From Rhabdornis inornatus (taxonomy: Eukaryota > Chordata > Aves > Passeriformes > Rhabdornithidae), in contig VWZS01002364.1 in NCBI GenBank assembly GCA_013397075.1, positions 1,232,685-1,296,684 on the forward strand: 64,000 nt of DNA. The letters are read 5' to 3'. Below the pieces are notes generated by a model. It was not told where the DNA came from and did not search any database. It worked only from the letters and a program-made list of their open reading frames with translations. The first letter of the stretch is position 1, and each line of letters opens with the position of its first letter. Positions 12,101 to 25,467 of this stretch are shown here, in pieces. The position numbers were made by a program, and so were the translations under genes.

Positions 12101-14261
12101 TGTGCTGGAAAAAATAACTGTGATTGTGGAAAAATTGCTCTTGCAGCCTCCATGGCTGACTCCAGATTACAGATATGGATTTGCTGTGCACAAACCCCCA
12201 GTGCTGGGATTGCTCATTTATGGAAATGAAGTGTGGAGCTGGCATTTTAACCAGTTGTACCTCCATAAGTGAATGAAAGCTCACTACAGCTGCAACTGTT
12301 CAGCAAAGTGCATGGAATTATAATTGCTCATGTTTTTCATCTTTTTATCTATCACATATATATAAATGACTTATAAAGAATATTTTCTCCTGCAGTTCTC
12401 TTTAACTTATAATTTAATTTCATTAATTGACTTAACAAAAGATCTGCTTTAGATGTGGGGAAGAGATTAGAAGCTAGAGGCTCTGCAGTCTCCACTGCAC
12501 ATGGTAGCATTATTTTCTGGAAGATTTCACATTCTTACTTTAATAGTTTTTCCATTAAGTTCAATCATACTACAGTTAAGTTATAAATTGATATTTGCCA
12601 GAGTCACAGTTACTGCATATCTGAGGTGTATAATGATTCATTAATTAAACAAATCATCAAATACCATATGTATTATTAGCTTTTAACAATTGTTGTAGCC
12701 TTCCCACGATGCTCTCATAATTCCATACAGAGGGATATAAACAATACTGTCTAATGACTATTGCTAAAGAGGTCATGGAGCTTGCTCAGGTAGTTTTTCT
12801 TGGCCACACTAAAGAAAAGCTCAGGTTCAGAGGTGAAGAGGAGTCATTCCTACCTTTATTATTTAAAATCTATTCTCATTGGCATTGTCTCACAGCTTAT
12901 TTACACAACAGCTTTTCCTGATTCATGTTTTGCCTCCCTGGATTGCTGGAGCCCTTGCTCTGAGCAGCTTGGAAGATACAATGGATGTGATTGTCTCAGA
13001 TGCTGAGATACTGAGAGGAAATATCCGAGTCCTTCAGGTTCCTCCTTGCACTGAGCTCTAGCAAGACTTTATTTAATCATTTTCTAATTGAATCCATGCA
13101 GCATTTGTTCCCTTTCAAGAGGAGGGAGGATGTCAGCTAATTATATGCTTCATACCAGGATGGGAGCGATTAGGTAATTATATATCTCCTATAGCAGAAT
13201 CTTCTAGAGGAGCTGCTTCTTGTGGGGGGACTTTATCTGTTTTCCCTTTCTTTTCAGAGGTTTTGCTCAGTAGAAATATATCCCTGGGCTTTTCTTTACC
13301 AGGATATTGCCACTGGAAAGTTGTATTCTACAGATATCAAGGAGCAATTAAATACAAACAGAAACACTAGGAAAGTATTATAGCAGAAGATCACATATGA
13401 TGATAAAGCAGTAGCACTTTTGCATATATAGTACAAAGCACACCCTACACGAATGCAAACACCAAGCACAGCAATTTCCATTATCCTTCAGGCATATTCA
13501 TCACAGATATTTTTTTTTTGGCCCTAGAATTAGCTTGGAGAGTAACAAAAATCAGAGATTTCAAGTCGATTTCATTTGCTGAGATTAAAGCAGAAAGATT
13601 AAATGAACAACAAAGACTGCCAAAATTGAAGTTTGGATAGCAACATTGTCCTTCTTGCAAACTTTTCCAGAGCTATAAATCTTCCACATTTTGCTCAAGG
13701 ATTTTCTTCTTCTTTTTTTTCCCAGTGGCTTGATGAAAGGTAGCAGCACTTTACGGGTGTTATAAGTGGTGCAAAATGATTGGTGGCCTTGGGAATTCTC
13801 CCTGCTTGGAACAGCATTTAAAATCTATGAAATTTAATTAAAAATACATATATCATAATTGCTGTGCCTAGTTCTCTTCAGCTCTCTGCTATCCCATCTA
13901 AACCATCCCATTTTCCATTTTTCCTGCACAATGGCTCTGAGCTGGCTGGCATCAGCTGTTATGACTCTATCAAAAGTAGGGGTTGCAATGTCAGAGCTTT
14001 TTTCCTCTGCAAAACCAGGCACAAGCAATTTAGCACCACACATGTGGGAGTTCATAATCCCTGGCACAGTGCACTGTAACCATTAAGCCACTGACCAGAA
14101 GTCCCATCAGAGATTCTCAACTTAATACAGTATAATCCTGAAGATAGATGAAGCTTTAAGGCTTTAAACCAGTTTCCTAGCAGTCCAGAAAGCCCTCTTG
14201 AAGCATAGTTATAAATGTTTTATTTTTTCATCTGGTACTTATGCAGCTCACATTCCATGCC
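9162..14261. other. Intergenic DNA, no gene recognised
   Basis: Mostly AT-rich. A GC-rich but CpG-poor patch lies at about 10370-10690. A following stretch, about 10815-11230, has many TAATTA-type cores and looks like a conserved non-coding element. ORFs are short and not recognisable. Confidence 0.55.
10815..11230. promoter_or_regulatory. Candidate conserved non-coding element (homeodomain-core rich)
   Basis: The stretch is free of recognisable repeats and contains several TTAATT/TAATTA cores (10842, 10925 and 10952 regions) together with GATAA-like motifs. This is typical of developmental enhancers in gene deserts. Function is inferred only from appearance. Confidence 0.25.
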
Positions 14262-14341
14262 CAGGGTGAGGTGGAAGGGGAGGGGGTGTAACTGGATGAT
14301 GTTTAAGGTCCCTTCCAACCCAAAACGTTCCATGGTTCTGT
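14262..14341 (+). repeat. CR1 LINE 3' end fragment
   Basis: GATGTTTAAGGTCCCTTCCA followed by ACCCAAA and a diverged TTCCATGGTTCTG tail is the sense 3' terminus of avian CR1, on the plus strand. Confidence 0.85.
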
Positions 14342-17065
14342 TTTAGAGCCCTACAAATAAAAATGTTTTCAGAAAAAGGGTGTGGCTTTCTGCAAGTCCC
14401 TATCTCCATGATGAGGATGAGCTTGTTTTGGAGAAAGCAGGTGATATTATCCTTTCTTTTTCCATCCGAGGAATACTGTATGCACACCAGAGAGTGTAAT
14501 GTTGAGGAGCATTGACAAAACAAAGCTGAAAACCTTGTGTAGATTTTGGTTTCCACACCATAAATCTCACATCTCCCCTTGTTCTCCACTCAGAAATGAT
14601 CCTAGCAACAGCAAATGTAATCCCTTTTATCTGATTGCTGGGAAATCTCCTGCTCTTGCCAGAATCACTGATAATCCTCATGGATGGATCAAGCCCATAG
14701 TTGCAAAAGAAATGGAAATAGCACTTTGATATCCTCTACTTTCACACTGGCTGGGTGAGAATTTGGCCATTCCTTGGCATGTGGGTGGGATGCCCTCTGC
14801 AGCACCTCCTCCTCCACTCTTTAACTTTCCTCTGTAAAACAAGAGCCACAATTACTGCCCTCCTCTGTGGTTTGTGTGGAGATCCATTGATGCAGTTACT
14901 GCCACTCTCAGAACCTCTTTAAAGCTGAAAGTACATTCTAATTCTAATTTAGCTCAATTTAAAAAGTTTTTATTTTTAAATAAGAGAACCTTTACTTTTT
15001 ATTTTTAAGCAGCCCTTTCAAATTCATACTTTATGAGTTCCTCTAGCTTAAATTGTCAGAGCTATTTTCTTAGCAGAGCTATATTCTTAGCAAGTCTTGA
15101 AGTAGTAAAGATATTAGTTAAGTATTACAAACTAACTAATTAGGCCTTCAATAATCATTAAAATTGTTTTTTTTAACAGCTATCTGCTGATATGAAAACC
15201 TTTTTATCCTATAATAGGGCTTGAAGTATCACAGTGCTCAAACAAAGGTTAGGTTACTCTTATATTAAATGCCTCTATTTATACAGAAACTATTTCTGTC
15301 TAAACATTACAAAGGAGATTGTATTATCACAAGCAATTATTTCAGAAATAATTAAAAGGCTTTTTTCCCTTCAAAATGAAATTTGAGCCCAGCTACAGTC
15401 AAAACACTTCCCAGTTTTGTCTTTGTTACATCAGCAAAACCTTAAGAAGTCACCTTTAAGAAGACAAGCTATAGAATACCTTGATATATTTAATATATTT
15501 TAAAAGAAGGTTATTTTCTCAAGGATAAAAGCTCTAGGAGACATCCTCTCTAAACAACTTAACAAGGAGGAGGTCTCCTCATCTTTAAAAAGATTCTGCT
15601 GATGGTTGATTCCCTTTTTTAAAAAAAAAACCCAACAAACCAACACCCAACTGGCTGCCTTAATTACAGTCTGCAGCAGCATCTCCTCAAATTAAAGGTT
15701 ATTGTCAAACATTCTCTGCAAGACAATGCTAAACCAAATGGAAAGATATAAAAATACATCTCAGGGTTTATGCAGCAGAGAGCTGGAGGCAAGAGGCCTT
15801 GTTTTATGGTGAATTAAAAAAAAGGCATCGTTCTCATTAACACTCATTGTGTCTGAATGGAGCCAGCAATTGCCCTGGGGGCCATATAATTAGCTTTAAC
15901 ACTTGCTTTAATAAAAGAAGGATACAGGAGGATGTGAACTATAATTTTCTGCAAGTCTTAAGTATTCAAGGAACTTCTGCTAGGTCCCTTCTGCTAGGAA
16001 GTAAGACACTTTTGTGCCCCTAACTAAAATAATAATAACAACAGTAATAATAATAATAATGACATCATTAGCAACTAGGTTTGGTTTAGTAGTGGTATTT
16101 GTGTCTGTCAAAAAGGTGGTGGTGAGGAATGAAGAAGCACCAGCAGGGAGGTAGAGAGGCACCTTACCATTTCTGGGGAGGCAGCACAGCAAGATGAGGT
16201 TACAGAGCACCTCAGGAAAAAGTTTTCACTCACAAGGCATGGGGAGAACATGAGGACAAAAGTAAAAAGGGATTAAAGAGAGAGGAAAGAGAAGGAGCGT
16301 TTCCTGCACCCTTCTTCCTTCATATTGCAGTGATGATCTGTGCCAAAAATATCTTTTAATCCATCTTGAGAGACCCCCAAGAAGCAGCACGAGCATCCAG
16401 CTGAGGCTCAGATGCCTTTGCCTGCAGCATTAGATGTATTTTTAAGGGCTCCCATCATGCACAGATCTGGTGTGACTCTGCTTAACTTGTGAAATCTGAT
16501 CACAGCAGTAGGTGATATGACTTTAGGCAGAGTTGTGGCTCTAAGGAAGAGAGAAATGATTGCAGTGCAGTAAATAACAGCACCAGAAGCTCTGTACAAC
16601 ATGGCTTTCAGTCTGATTAAAGCTGCCTTAGATGCCAAATTTGTATGATCTTCTACCAGACTCGTTAACTGTTCTGAAGCTGGTATTGATGGAGGTTTTA
16701 AGACAGAAGAATGTAACTCCTGAACCATGGAGAGTGAGATCACACAGCAGCTACTTCATCTCCTGTAGTCAGCTCCAAACAGTTTGCTGTGATTAAAATA
16801 AACACAATTATCCATTCTTAGAGAGGAACAAAGGCATTATTTCTGTTCTTATAAATCAAGTCAGCACACTGTACAGCACACAAGTCAGTCACTGTAACAT
16901 TTTCCTACAAATAGAGATTACCTTTCTTTTCCTCACCACTGATGGCTCCAACTGCACCAACCTAAAGTTAACTTCAATGAAGCCACTCTAGGGGTAAAGG
17001 AAATTTGGTTATACTTGAGGATTATAAACCTGATGGGTTTTCTGGGCAGGCTGAAATGAAAGAAT
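14342..17065. other. Intergenic DNA with one unassigned ORF
   Basis: AT-rich DNA. It includes an (AAT)n run near 16.05 kb and a 111-codon minus-strand ORF at 16408-16743 (see findings). No other gene was recognised. Confidence 0.55.
16027..16060. repeat. (AAT)n microsatellite
   Basis: Two AAT/TAA runs separated by an ACAACAGT interruption. Confidence 0.85.
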
Positions 17066-17260
17066 AACAGAATGGTGTGGGCTGGAAAGGACCACCCCCC
17101 CTGCAATGAGCTGGAACATCCTGAGTTAGGTCGGGTTGCTCATTCCAACCAGGCTTGAATGTTTCCAGGGACAAGGCCTCCACCACCTCTCTGTTTCACC
17201 ATCCTCATCCTAAAAAATTCTCCCTTACATGTGTGTGACCTCCCCTCGTAGCTTTGTTCC
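17066..17260 (-). repeat. CR1 LINE 3' region fragment
   Basis: It begins CAGAATGGTGTGGGCTGGAA, then continues through TTGAATGTTTCCAGGGACAA and CCACCACCTCTCTG into a diverged TAAAAAATTCTCCC segment. This is the CR1 3' untranslated region in antisense order, with a small internal rearrangement after GGACCACC. Confidence 0.85.
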
Positions 17261-20200
17261 TGGACAAGGCGCCAGGCTTTATAATCCCTGCCTGTTGGAC
17301 ACACCAGGTTGCAGGACTGTGTGTTTTTACCACCATGAACCCAACTCTCCTCAGTTTGATCAAAAATGCTCCAAAAAATACAATCTAATATATTCTGTGA
17401 AAGCATACATTTTGTTTATTCTGAGCAGAAGCTCTGAAATGTTACACCTCAGCAGATAAGAAGCCTGTGCTCAGGTTTTAGATCCATAGGGTGCTTGGAA
17501 TGATTAAATCAAGGGGAAAACATGCCAGAGGAGGAAATGAGTTTCCTCCCCCACGCTCTCTGGTGCTGTCTCACCTGCTTTTAAGCCTCACCACTGCTCC
17601 CCACAAAGCCAAGCCGTGTCTGTGCCTCTTCCCATGTCCCTGATGGATGGCAGCCAGAGGAAAGCCAGGAAGCAGAGCAACCAGAGACTGGAACATGCTT
17701 GCTCATACTTCCGAGTGACTTGGATGAATAAAACAAGCTAAAAGCAGGCAAAAACCTACACTTTGGAAAGCCTGGTAGATTTACAACCTCATATGGTGAA
17801 ATGACTGGAGAATTAGTGCTGGGTGAAGATTAAACCTTATTGTGTTTAAAGACTTCAGGCTCGACATCTGAAAGCCACCCTAACCCAGAGATCTAAACAG
17901 AGGAAACAGCATCCAATCAGCTAAAAAATGCTCATGCCTGCTCATCTCAAGCTCCCCACTTTTATGCCTGCCTTTTACTTCTGCAAGTTTTACTTTTAAA
18001 AACTTGAAGTAACAAAATCACAAAAGAATACGCTTCATTGATTTCCAACTTTGCAGAAAATTAAAATTGGACTCTGAGTCTTCTTTTCATATAAGATTTT
18101 CAATTTAGATGAATTGCTGCTATTTTCATACATGTAGCAATGTATAATAAAAAAAAAAGTATATATTATGTATATAATTATATATGTAATTGCTATAAAA
18201 GACAGCAGTACCCTCAGCTTTGCTGGTCCCAAATGCCTCCTCAGAGCAGTTAAAAAAGCAGCATTTTCTAGTTTGGAGGGAAAGACAGAGAGAAGGAAGG
18301 CAGGCAGAGCTTTGCACACTGCATTTTGCAGGCAATGATGCGGAAGGGAGGACGGATGAGTCCTGTGGAGAGTGCCAGTGACTGCACTGGCTGCTCACAG
18401 AGCTAATGGAGAACATGCTCAGAAACCAGCCTGCACCACAACAAAGAAATTAATCACAATTTGTTGGCACGAGCCTGAAAACGATTTCTCTGGGTCTGTA
18501 ATGACTGCAGTTGTATTGGGCTCTGAGTCTCAACAGCATTTATAGTTATCAAAATACTGTACTATAAACATCATTTCATGGGGCCAAACTTCCATTGGAT
18601 GTAAGGTCCTTGAAGAGAGTGTATATATAGATATGTTTTAAATCTAGATTGCAGTTTGCCAGCATAGTCTCCAGTGTCTTGTGGTTATGAAAGTCTGCAA
18701 AGCCAGTGGAGGAAAAACAGCATAAAAATAGGATGGGGCAAATACTCAAGGTTTTTCCCTGTCACTATGCCTCAGGATTGTTATACAGCACAAGTTTAGC
18801 ATAGTGCCACAGCTAGGACTAACTCATGGCTACAGCCAAAGCAAATTTAATCTCTTAGACATAAACATCTTTTATTTTCCTTAAACCCATCTTAAGCACA
18901 CGACTGGTCCAAGAGCAAAAAAAGGATAGTGGCAAGAAAGCCTGCAATCAGTTTTTCATCTGTCCCCTAGGATGAAAGAGGAATATGTGAGTCATTTTCT
19001 TGTACAACAGAGAAGCCTGAATCCCTCTGCATCTGGTTAATGCCAAGGACTGGCCAAACCCTATTCCTCTGTGATTTGTCACAGATTAAATGCAATCATA
19101 AATGTTTCTGGAAGCATTTTTTCATGGGTTTTGAACTTGGCAATAAAACACTGTTCTTTCAGTGGAATTTCAGCTACAGAACTCCTATATTAATGCCTCG
19201 TAATAAAAGTGATCAATAAGTGATAAATGACTGATATTCTGGTCCTACACACTGAACAATGGAATGCTGAAGGACAGTGATAGTTGTTCCCATGGGATTC
19301 ACTTTATTGTTTTCTGCATCTTTTCAGACTCATGCTCTGAGTGTTTTTACACTGATGTTTCATAAGCTGCTATTGAAGCAATAAAAAAAGAGATAGAGAA
19401 AACATTTGGGAGTTATGCCTGTATTTTCACACATGATATTGCATTGTTCTTTCTGAGACGCTGCAGTCTGCTGGGAGGAAAGGGACTCAGGGTTGCTTTC
19501 TTTCATTTTATTTAACTAATTTTTAAAAGCAGCATGGAAATTCTTGCTGTGTGGAGTAGCTTTCCTTTTTTAGTCAGCTGTTCCTAAAGATCCTTCACCC
19601 ACTGCCAGATGAAATAGTGAGTTGAGCAGTATTTATTCTATCATGCTCCGTTTGGATTACCTTAAACTAAACCAATTCTCACTACACAGTAAACTTCAGC
19701 CTGAACAGTTATCTGGGGATTAAAGTGGTTATGGAAAATGAACAGAGGTGTTGTTTTGAACCTGCTGCTTGAGGGGAAATCCTGCCGAGGAGGTGGACCC
19801 ACCTCGCTGGGGAAGGAAGAGGAGATGGGCACTGTGCTGCTTGCTGCGACATGGGCTCTCTCCTCTTGGCCCTATCTCTGAGGATGCTGTGCTGGCTTTA
19901 ACCACCTCCCCAGTGCCTGCATGAATGAGCCCCGTAGGAGCCAGCACAGGTCAGGGAAAGCCAGCCTTGCCCTGGGGCCGAAAATCCTGCTGGTCTCCAT
20001 GTGGATGTGCGCGCACGGCATTCCCACGCACATCCCGCAGCGCTCATGTTTGAGGGAGTTTACCTGGAGACTCCCTGATTAATCTCAGCTAACAGAGGAT
20101 GAACTGTGTCATAAACTGGCTGCATTCCATGTTTACAGAGAGATTCAAGCGCTTTGAATAGCCCTCAGCTTGTTCCCAGGGGAGCCAACCCTGCTGGCAG

Positions 20201-23200
20201 CCGTCATTCCGGGCGGTGGCTGCGAGTTATCCCCATGGAAGCTGCTGTGCTCCAGCAATGGATGCAGGGACCACACTGCAGCCCCAGCAGTGCTGCACAC
20301 AGCCAGCTATTGCTGGTCTTAATTGCACAACAGACTTAGGCAAACGTCCCCAAAACAGAAAAAACCCCTATGCTTAAATAGCCTTATGTAATTTCAAACG
20401 AATACATGCATGGATTAAAGTCCTCCTCCGAAGGGAGGGGTCAGGCTGTACTAGCCTGCTTTTGACCCTAAAGCTATGACAGCGCCCTGATATCCAAAGT
20501 CCTCCCACCAGCTGTTCCCAAGCAGGGGACAGCCCAGACTACATTGGGAGCAGGATGAAGACATTCTGTCACTAACTTGGTCTTCAGATCACACCTAACT
20601 TTTCATGGCTTCTTCTGTCAGTCTCAGCAACCTCTTGGGCAGATGAGCAATGCTCTCTTCTCACAAGAAAAATTCCCATACCTCACATCCCGTGCTTTAT
20701 CCACCCCCAGGACAACCTTTCTAGTATGGCTCTTGCCATGCCCCCGTGCTCTGCACTGACAGCCCCTCCTCTGATGTGTCAAAAATGATACATCAAAACT
20801 GGGGTGTTTTTGTAGGTTTTGATTCCCAATTTCACCTCTCACTTGTTACAGAAGGGCAGTTGTCTGGTTAGCCCGTGCTGCCCACCATGGAGCTGGGTGC
20901 TCCAACAACGTGTTCCATGCTTCCCCCTGGGATGTAGCAAACACACATGTACAGACCAAACCTCTTTTCCAAATCCATCCTCTGTCCATCTCCACGCTCA
21001 GCACCACCCCACCCCCTAATAATTAGGATGACTAAATGGGAACAGAGCAGAATTAACTGAGACTGGCTTTTCCATGCGAGGCACGGTGCCCACAACCTAG
21101 CGGTCCTGCCACAATGGGAAAACCAGAGGAGCCAAGGAATACTTCGACCATGGTGTTACCTAAGTTGTGGAAGCCTGTTTTGTTTCTGAAGGAATAGATG
21201 AGGAGTGTGGGGAATATCAAATTTAAAGCAGCTCGACACTACTTGGCAACTTCTAGTCACTGTCCATGGGATCTCTGAAAATCCCAGAGTTAAATGAAAA
21301 CAGATTGAAAAGGCAAACACAGTCATTATTTCTGCAGGGAAAGTGCTTTATCCTGGGGATATGGCTTGGCAAACTGGGAGCTTAGGAAATACAGGAGGGA
21401 GTACATCTGCTAGGGTAATTTTCCTTTTCACCTGGTTCCTGCTGTGCTGCACAGCATCACTGCCGAGCAGCACCATGGAAATACACTCCTGCACCTGTGC
21501 TCCCCTTTGTGCCCACTGTTAATCTGGAAAACACTCATTTTTGAGAGTGTGCATTCCCTATTACCAGCATCTGATGGCTTTGGCTAAGAGCTGGAGAGGC
21601 AGTGAATCAGTATTCCAGTTTGTTCCTGTTGCTAATAAGGGAAGAATAACTCTGATGTTCCTGGGATAGTCTTGTCTCTATGCAAAAAGATCAACCCTAC
21701 ATGGAGCTGGGGCACAGAAACATTCCTTTTAGTTTGTTGCAAAACAGGTTTTCAGCAGATGCAAGGAAATCCTTGGGCTCCAAATAGTATCTTTACTTTC
21801 TGCATTGTATAATGCTCATATGAACTGCTCCACATTTATTCCAGACCAAATTCTTTTGGACATATAGAAACCCGGTATAAATCTACTCATGGCTTAAAAC
21901 TTGTGTTCAGTAACTGATTGTCCAGTGGTCTTACCCTTAAAGAAGAAATATTATTTATAAATTAGAGTGCACTTTTTCAATCTCAGCCACTTGTTCCTGG
22001 TTTACTTAACACTGACTGACACAAAATATTAAAGACATTGTCTCTGGGTTTGAAAATCCCTCAACCACAAACAGCTAGAGAACATTTAGAGGAAAAAATC
22101 ATTGAAAATGTACCCTGTTGTTGTACTTTTCTATTCACATCTGACATTGGTCATTGCTAATGGCAGATTGCAGGGCTGGATGAATTTCTGGTGTGTCCTG
22201 AAATGGCTGTTCTAAAATCCATCATCCCATCCTGGCAAAAAGGAAAGACTTACCCTTTTTAGAAAATAGGCTGCATGCAAATGAACCAGCAGTGTGAGCC
22301 AAAAAGCACTTTAATATCAATTTAGGCACAGATTTTGCTACCTTTCCTCAGGTGAAGGGAACCACTACTATGGAAGTGGATTGTAACTGCTGAAGTCTCG
22401 ACCCCATGTAAATAAGAATGTCCCTGAATAATTCTGTTCATTAATTTCACATGTTGAAAAAAAAAAAGTAATTAGCAAAAGCATTTCAAAACCAACTCCA
22501 TCCAGTGCTCTTGGGGGGAATCTCAGCAGAGCACAAGTAGAGTGAATTAACCACGGTGTTACCAGGGCCAACACTGCAACAGAGTCGGAGTGAATGCGTT
22601 TCTGTCTCATTCCCAGTCTGCAGTGAACAACTCCAGCAGCCAAATGAGGAATCTTAATTATGCACCCTCTAATCATCTCAAGATTTGCTTTGGCAGTGAA
22701 GTTTTCAGACGTGGCAAAGAGTGACCTGCATTTTGAAGATTTTAGAGATGCCGTGAACCTTTTCTCCCTGCTTTCTTCTCATGGGACTAAGCCTTGTACA
22801 TCCCCAGTCCAGGTGCTTTTTGCTCCTGTATAGAGAGGTCCAGCTGGAAGGGAAAGTATGCAACTAACTTGGTCCTATCCAACTTCTGAAAAACTTCTCT
22901 GCTTTGAGCAGTGTGCCTGTAGAAGGATCTTGTCTCTCCACGCCATGAATCCCATCAAATGACAGCCTTCAGAAACAGGCATCCCCATTAACTCGTCAGC
23001 AGGCTGACAGCTACCCAAGGCACAGGGGAGATGTGAAATGTTAGCAGAGACAGAAACATTCAGACTGCTTTATCTCCCATTCAATTCAGAGTGCTGCATT
23101 AGCAGAAAACTGGCACTGGGACACAAAGGCTTGGCTGCACGCTCAGTACTGCCTCTCACAAAGCTCTCACCTGTCAACGAGGCTCCTGGATAAGTCTGGG

Positions 23201-25344
23201 TTTCTTTTCCTATTTTTTTTTTAAAGCTCTGATTGCAGTAGGAAAAATGAGCACAACTCCAGAGAGAGCTTGGCAAGCTCTCCCCCTGTACCACTCTGCT
23301 CAGCATCAGATGCAGCAAGGTGGTCCCTGGTCCAACCCTGCAGGAATCTGCTGGCAGAGCTGACTCCTCTGCCACAGCTCCTGCAGCCAGCACCCAGCTG
23401 CATGGACAGCCTCCAGCGAGCTGCACTGCAAATGCACAAAAAGCAACTAAAAAAAGCAACTGGGAAAAAAAAAAACATAGGAGGAGATGAGTTAATGGCA
23501 GACAACAGGTTATTCAAGGCTGCAGAATTGCCTAGTGCTGGGAGAGGCCCAGGGGCTTTTCCTGACGTTGTTTTGAGCCTGCTCAGCGACTGACAGAGCA
23601 AATGTGTCTTCATCTCAGTATTTCTCCTGTGTTTTCTGTGAAGTGCCTTGGGATTTACTGGTGAATAGTAACACCTTTCGTGAGAGCAGTACGAAAAAAC
23701 AGCAACAGAACTATCATACTATAATTAAAACTGGAGCAAGACTGGAATGTTTTGTTCTTGGGGAAAACACAGTGGTGAACTGGATACCCAGCATAATGGA
23801 AAATGACAGAACAAATAATAATAAAGGTCCACTCTTTGTAATTAATGGATGAAGTTTTGAGTTTTAAAGTCTCTCTATGAGATTGCCTAATGTTCACCAA
23901 GACACAACAAGCACACAATAGCTCTGCTCACAGCCTTAGCTCTAAGAGGAGAGAATTTTATTACTTATCTTAGTATTTCAAAAAAATTTTTCCCCTAGGA
24001 GATGCAAGCTTAAAAGTTGTTACATCAAAAAAGTTATTGGGGGAAATAATAAACCAAAACCAAAAATCAGACCCCAATGCCTTACTCTGTCCCCGCAACC
24101 AGCAAATAACATTTTAATGCTAAAGGTCAATCTGTTTATATTACCTACATGCACATTTGGAGACTTCTTTATTAAAATGATTTGCCAACTAGATTTCTCA
24201 GTCCCATAGCCTGTTTCTGTGACTCTTTGTAGCACAAAATGATGAGGATTTAGATCAAGGCCAAACTCTCACTGCTGTCTCTCCAAGGGCCTCCAACTGA
24301 AAGGCTTTAGTTTACTGTGCCAACCAATCTCAGCTTTCTTTTGGAAAATACATGTAATACACAAGCCAAATTGCTGCAGACATCTCACAGAAGATGTGGA
24401 GCATTATTTAATGTGATTGTGTACATTCCATAGAATAAGAGATTTAAAACAGGCATTGAATAATTTTATTTAATTAGTATTACAGTGCTTATCTGAAGAA
24501 AATGTCTGTCTCTGGAATGTAATAGAACTTACTAGAAGATTAATTCAGTGAAAATTCTTTGCTTCAGTGAAAAATAGCCACCGAATTAATGCATCTCGTA
24601 CTTTGTTATTTCAGATGGAGAACTTGTTAAGAGGGTCAATAATTGCTGTTAGAAACAACAGAAATCCACAGAAAACAAGCAGATAATGACAATTTTTCCT
24701 AATCTTAGGAATCAGTGGAGCCATGTGTACCAGCTGCTGGAACCTGTGTGAAGCAGAATACCTGGGGGGTAAACCTGAAGCATCATTTGCAGAAGGCACA
24801 GCCAAACTCCTCCTTCACACTCAAAAACCCTCTGCAGAGAAATCATGGTGGCATCATGATCTGAAGAAGTGAGGCAAGATCACAGGGCCAAAGGGTATTA
24901 TTGCAAGGACCAGAACACTCCTCTCCCCTACCTTTTCTAATACCACATTTAAGAAAAACAAGTACCCACCATCAGTAAGAGAGCTTTTGTTTACGCTGAA
25001 AATACTACAGAGAAACACTCACCAAGGCAATAATTAATAAAACCATTTGAACTTGTAAAGAACTTACAGAAACTGAAATAGTGAATTTATTTGGCCTCAT
25101 GGTATTTACAGTATATAATGGTCATTTTAAACAGAAGGACATGCAGCAAATCTTCTCCTGTAAATGCTCAAAGCCACAGGAATTAATGCCAGGGTCTGAG
25201 GTTTGCTAGCCTGGGCTGCTTACTGGACACACACACATCATGCTTCATTTAGTACTACATGAAAGTTAATCAAGTTGAATAACCTTTTCCTGAAATGTCC
25301 CAGGAAATGAGGTAGAAAAATTAAAACAGTTAGATGTCTGCTGA
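17261..25344. other. Intergenic DNA downstream of ANKRD50, no gene recognised
   Basis: Only short ORFs without recognisable domains, an AT-rich simple stretch at about 18145-18190 and homopolymer runs. No retroposon was confidently identified. Confidence 0.55.
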
Positions 25345-25356
25345 AAAGCAAATATA

Positions 25357-25362
25357 TTTATT
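25357..25362 (-). terminator. ANKRD50: Candidate polyadenylation signal AATAAA
   Basis: The minus strand reads AATAAA within CATAATAAATATATT, followed about 15-20 bases later by a CA and a T-rich stretch, as at cleavage sites. It lies at the downstream edge of the candidate 3' UTR. Other AATAAA hexamers occur in this AT-rich region (for example near 25086 and 26549), so this choice is tentative. Confidence 0.35.
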
Positions 25363-25459
25363 ATGCACTTTAATATACACAGGGATTTTCGCTTAATATA
25401 ATACAAGGAATAAAATAAAAATTTTACAATGTGAAATTCATTCAATGTACATTAAAGGC

Positions 25460-25467
25460 TATTTACA
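25460..25467 (-). promoter_or_regulatory. Pumilio-type element TGTAAATA in the candidate 3' UTR
   Basis: The minus strand shows TGTAAATA, the consensus PUM binding site, about 100 bases before the candidate poly(A) signal. Pumilio proteins promote mRNA decay and translational repression. An 8-mer arises by chance in AT-rich DNA, so function is unproven. Confidence 0.25.
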
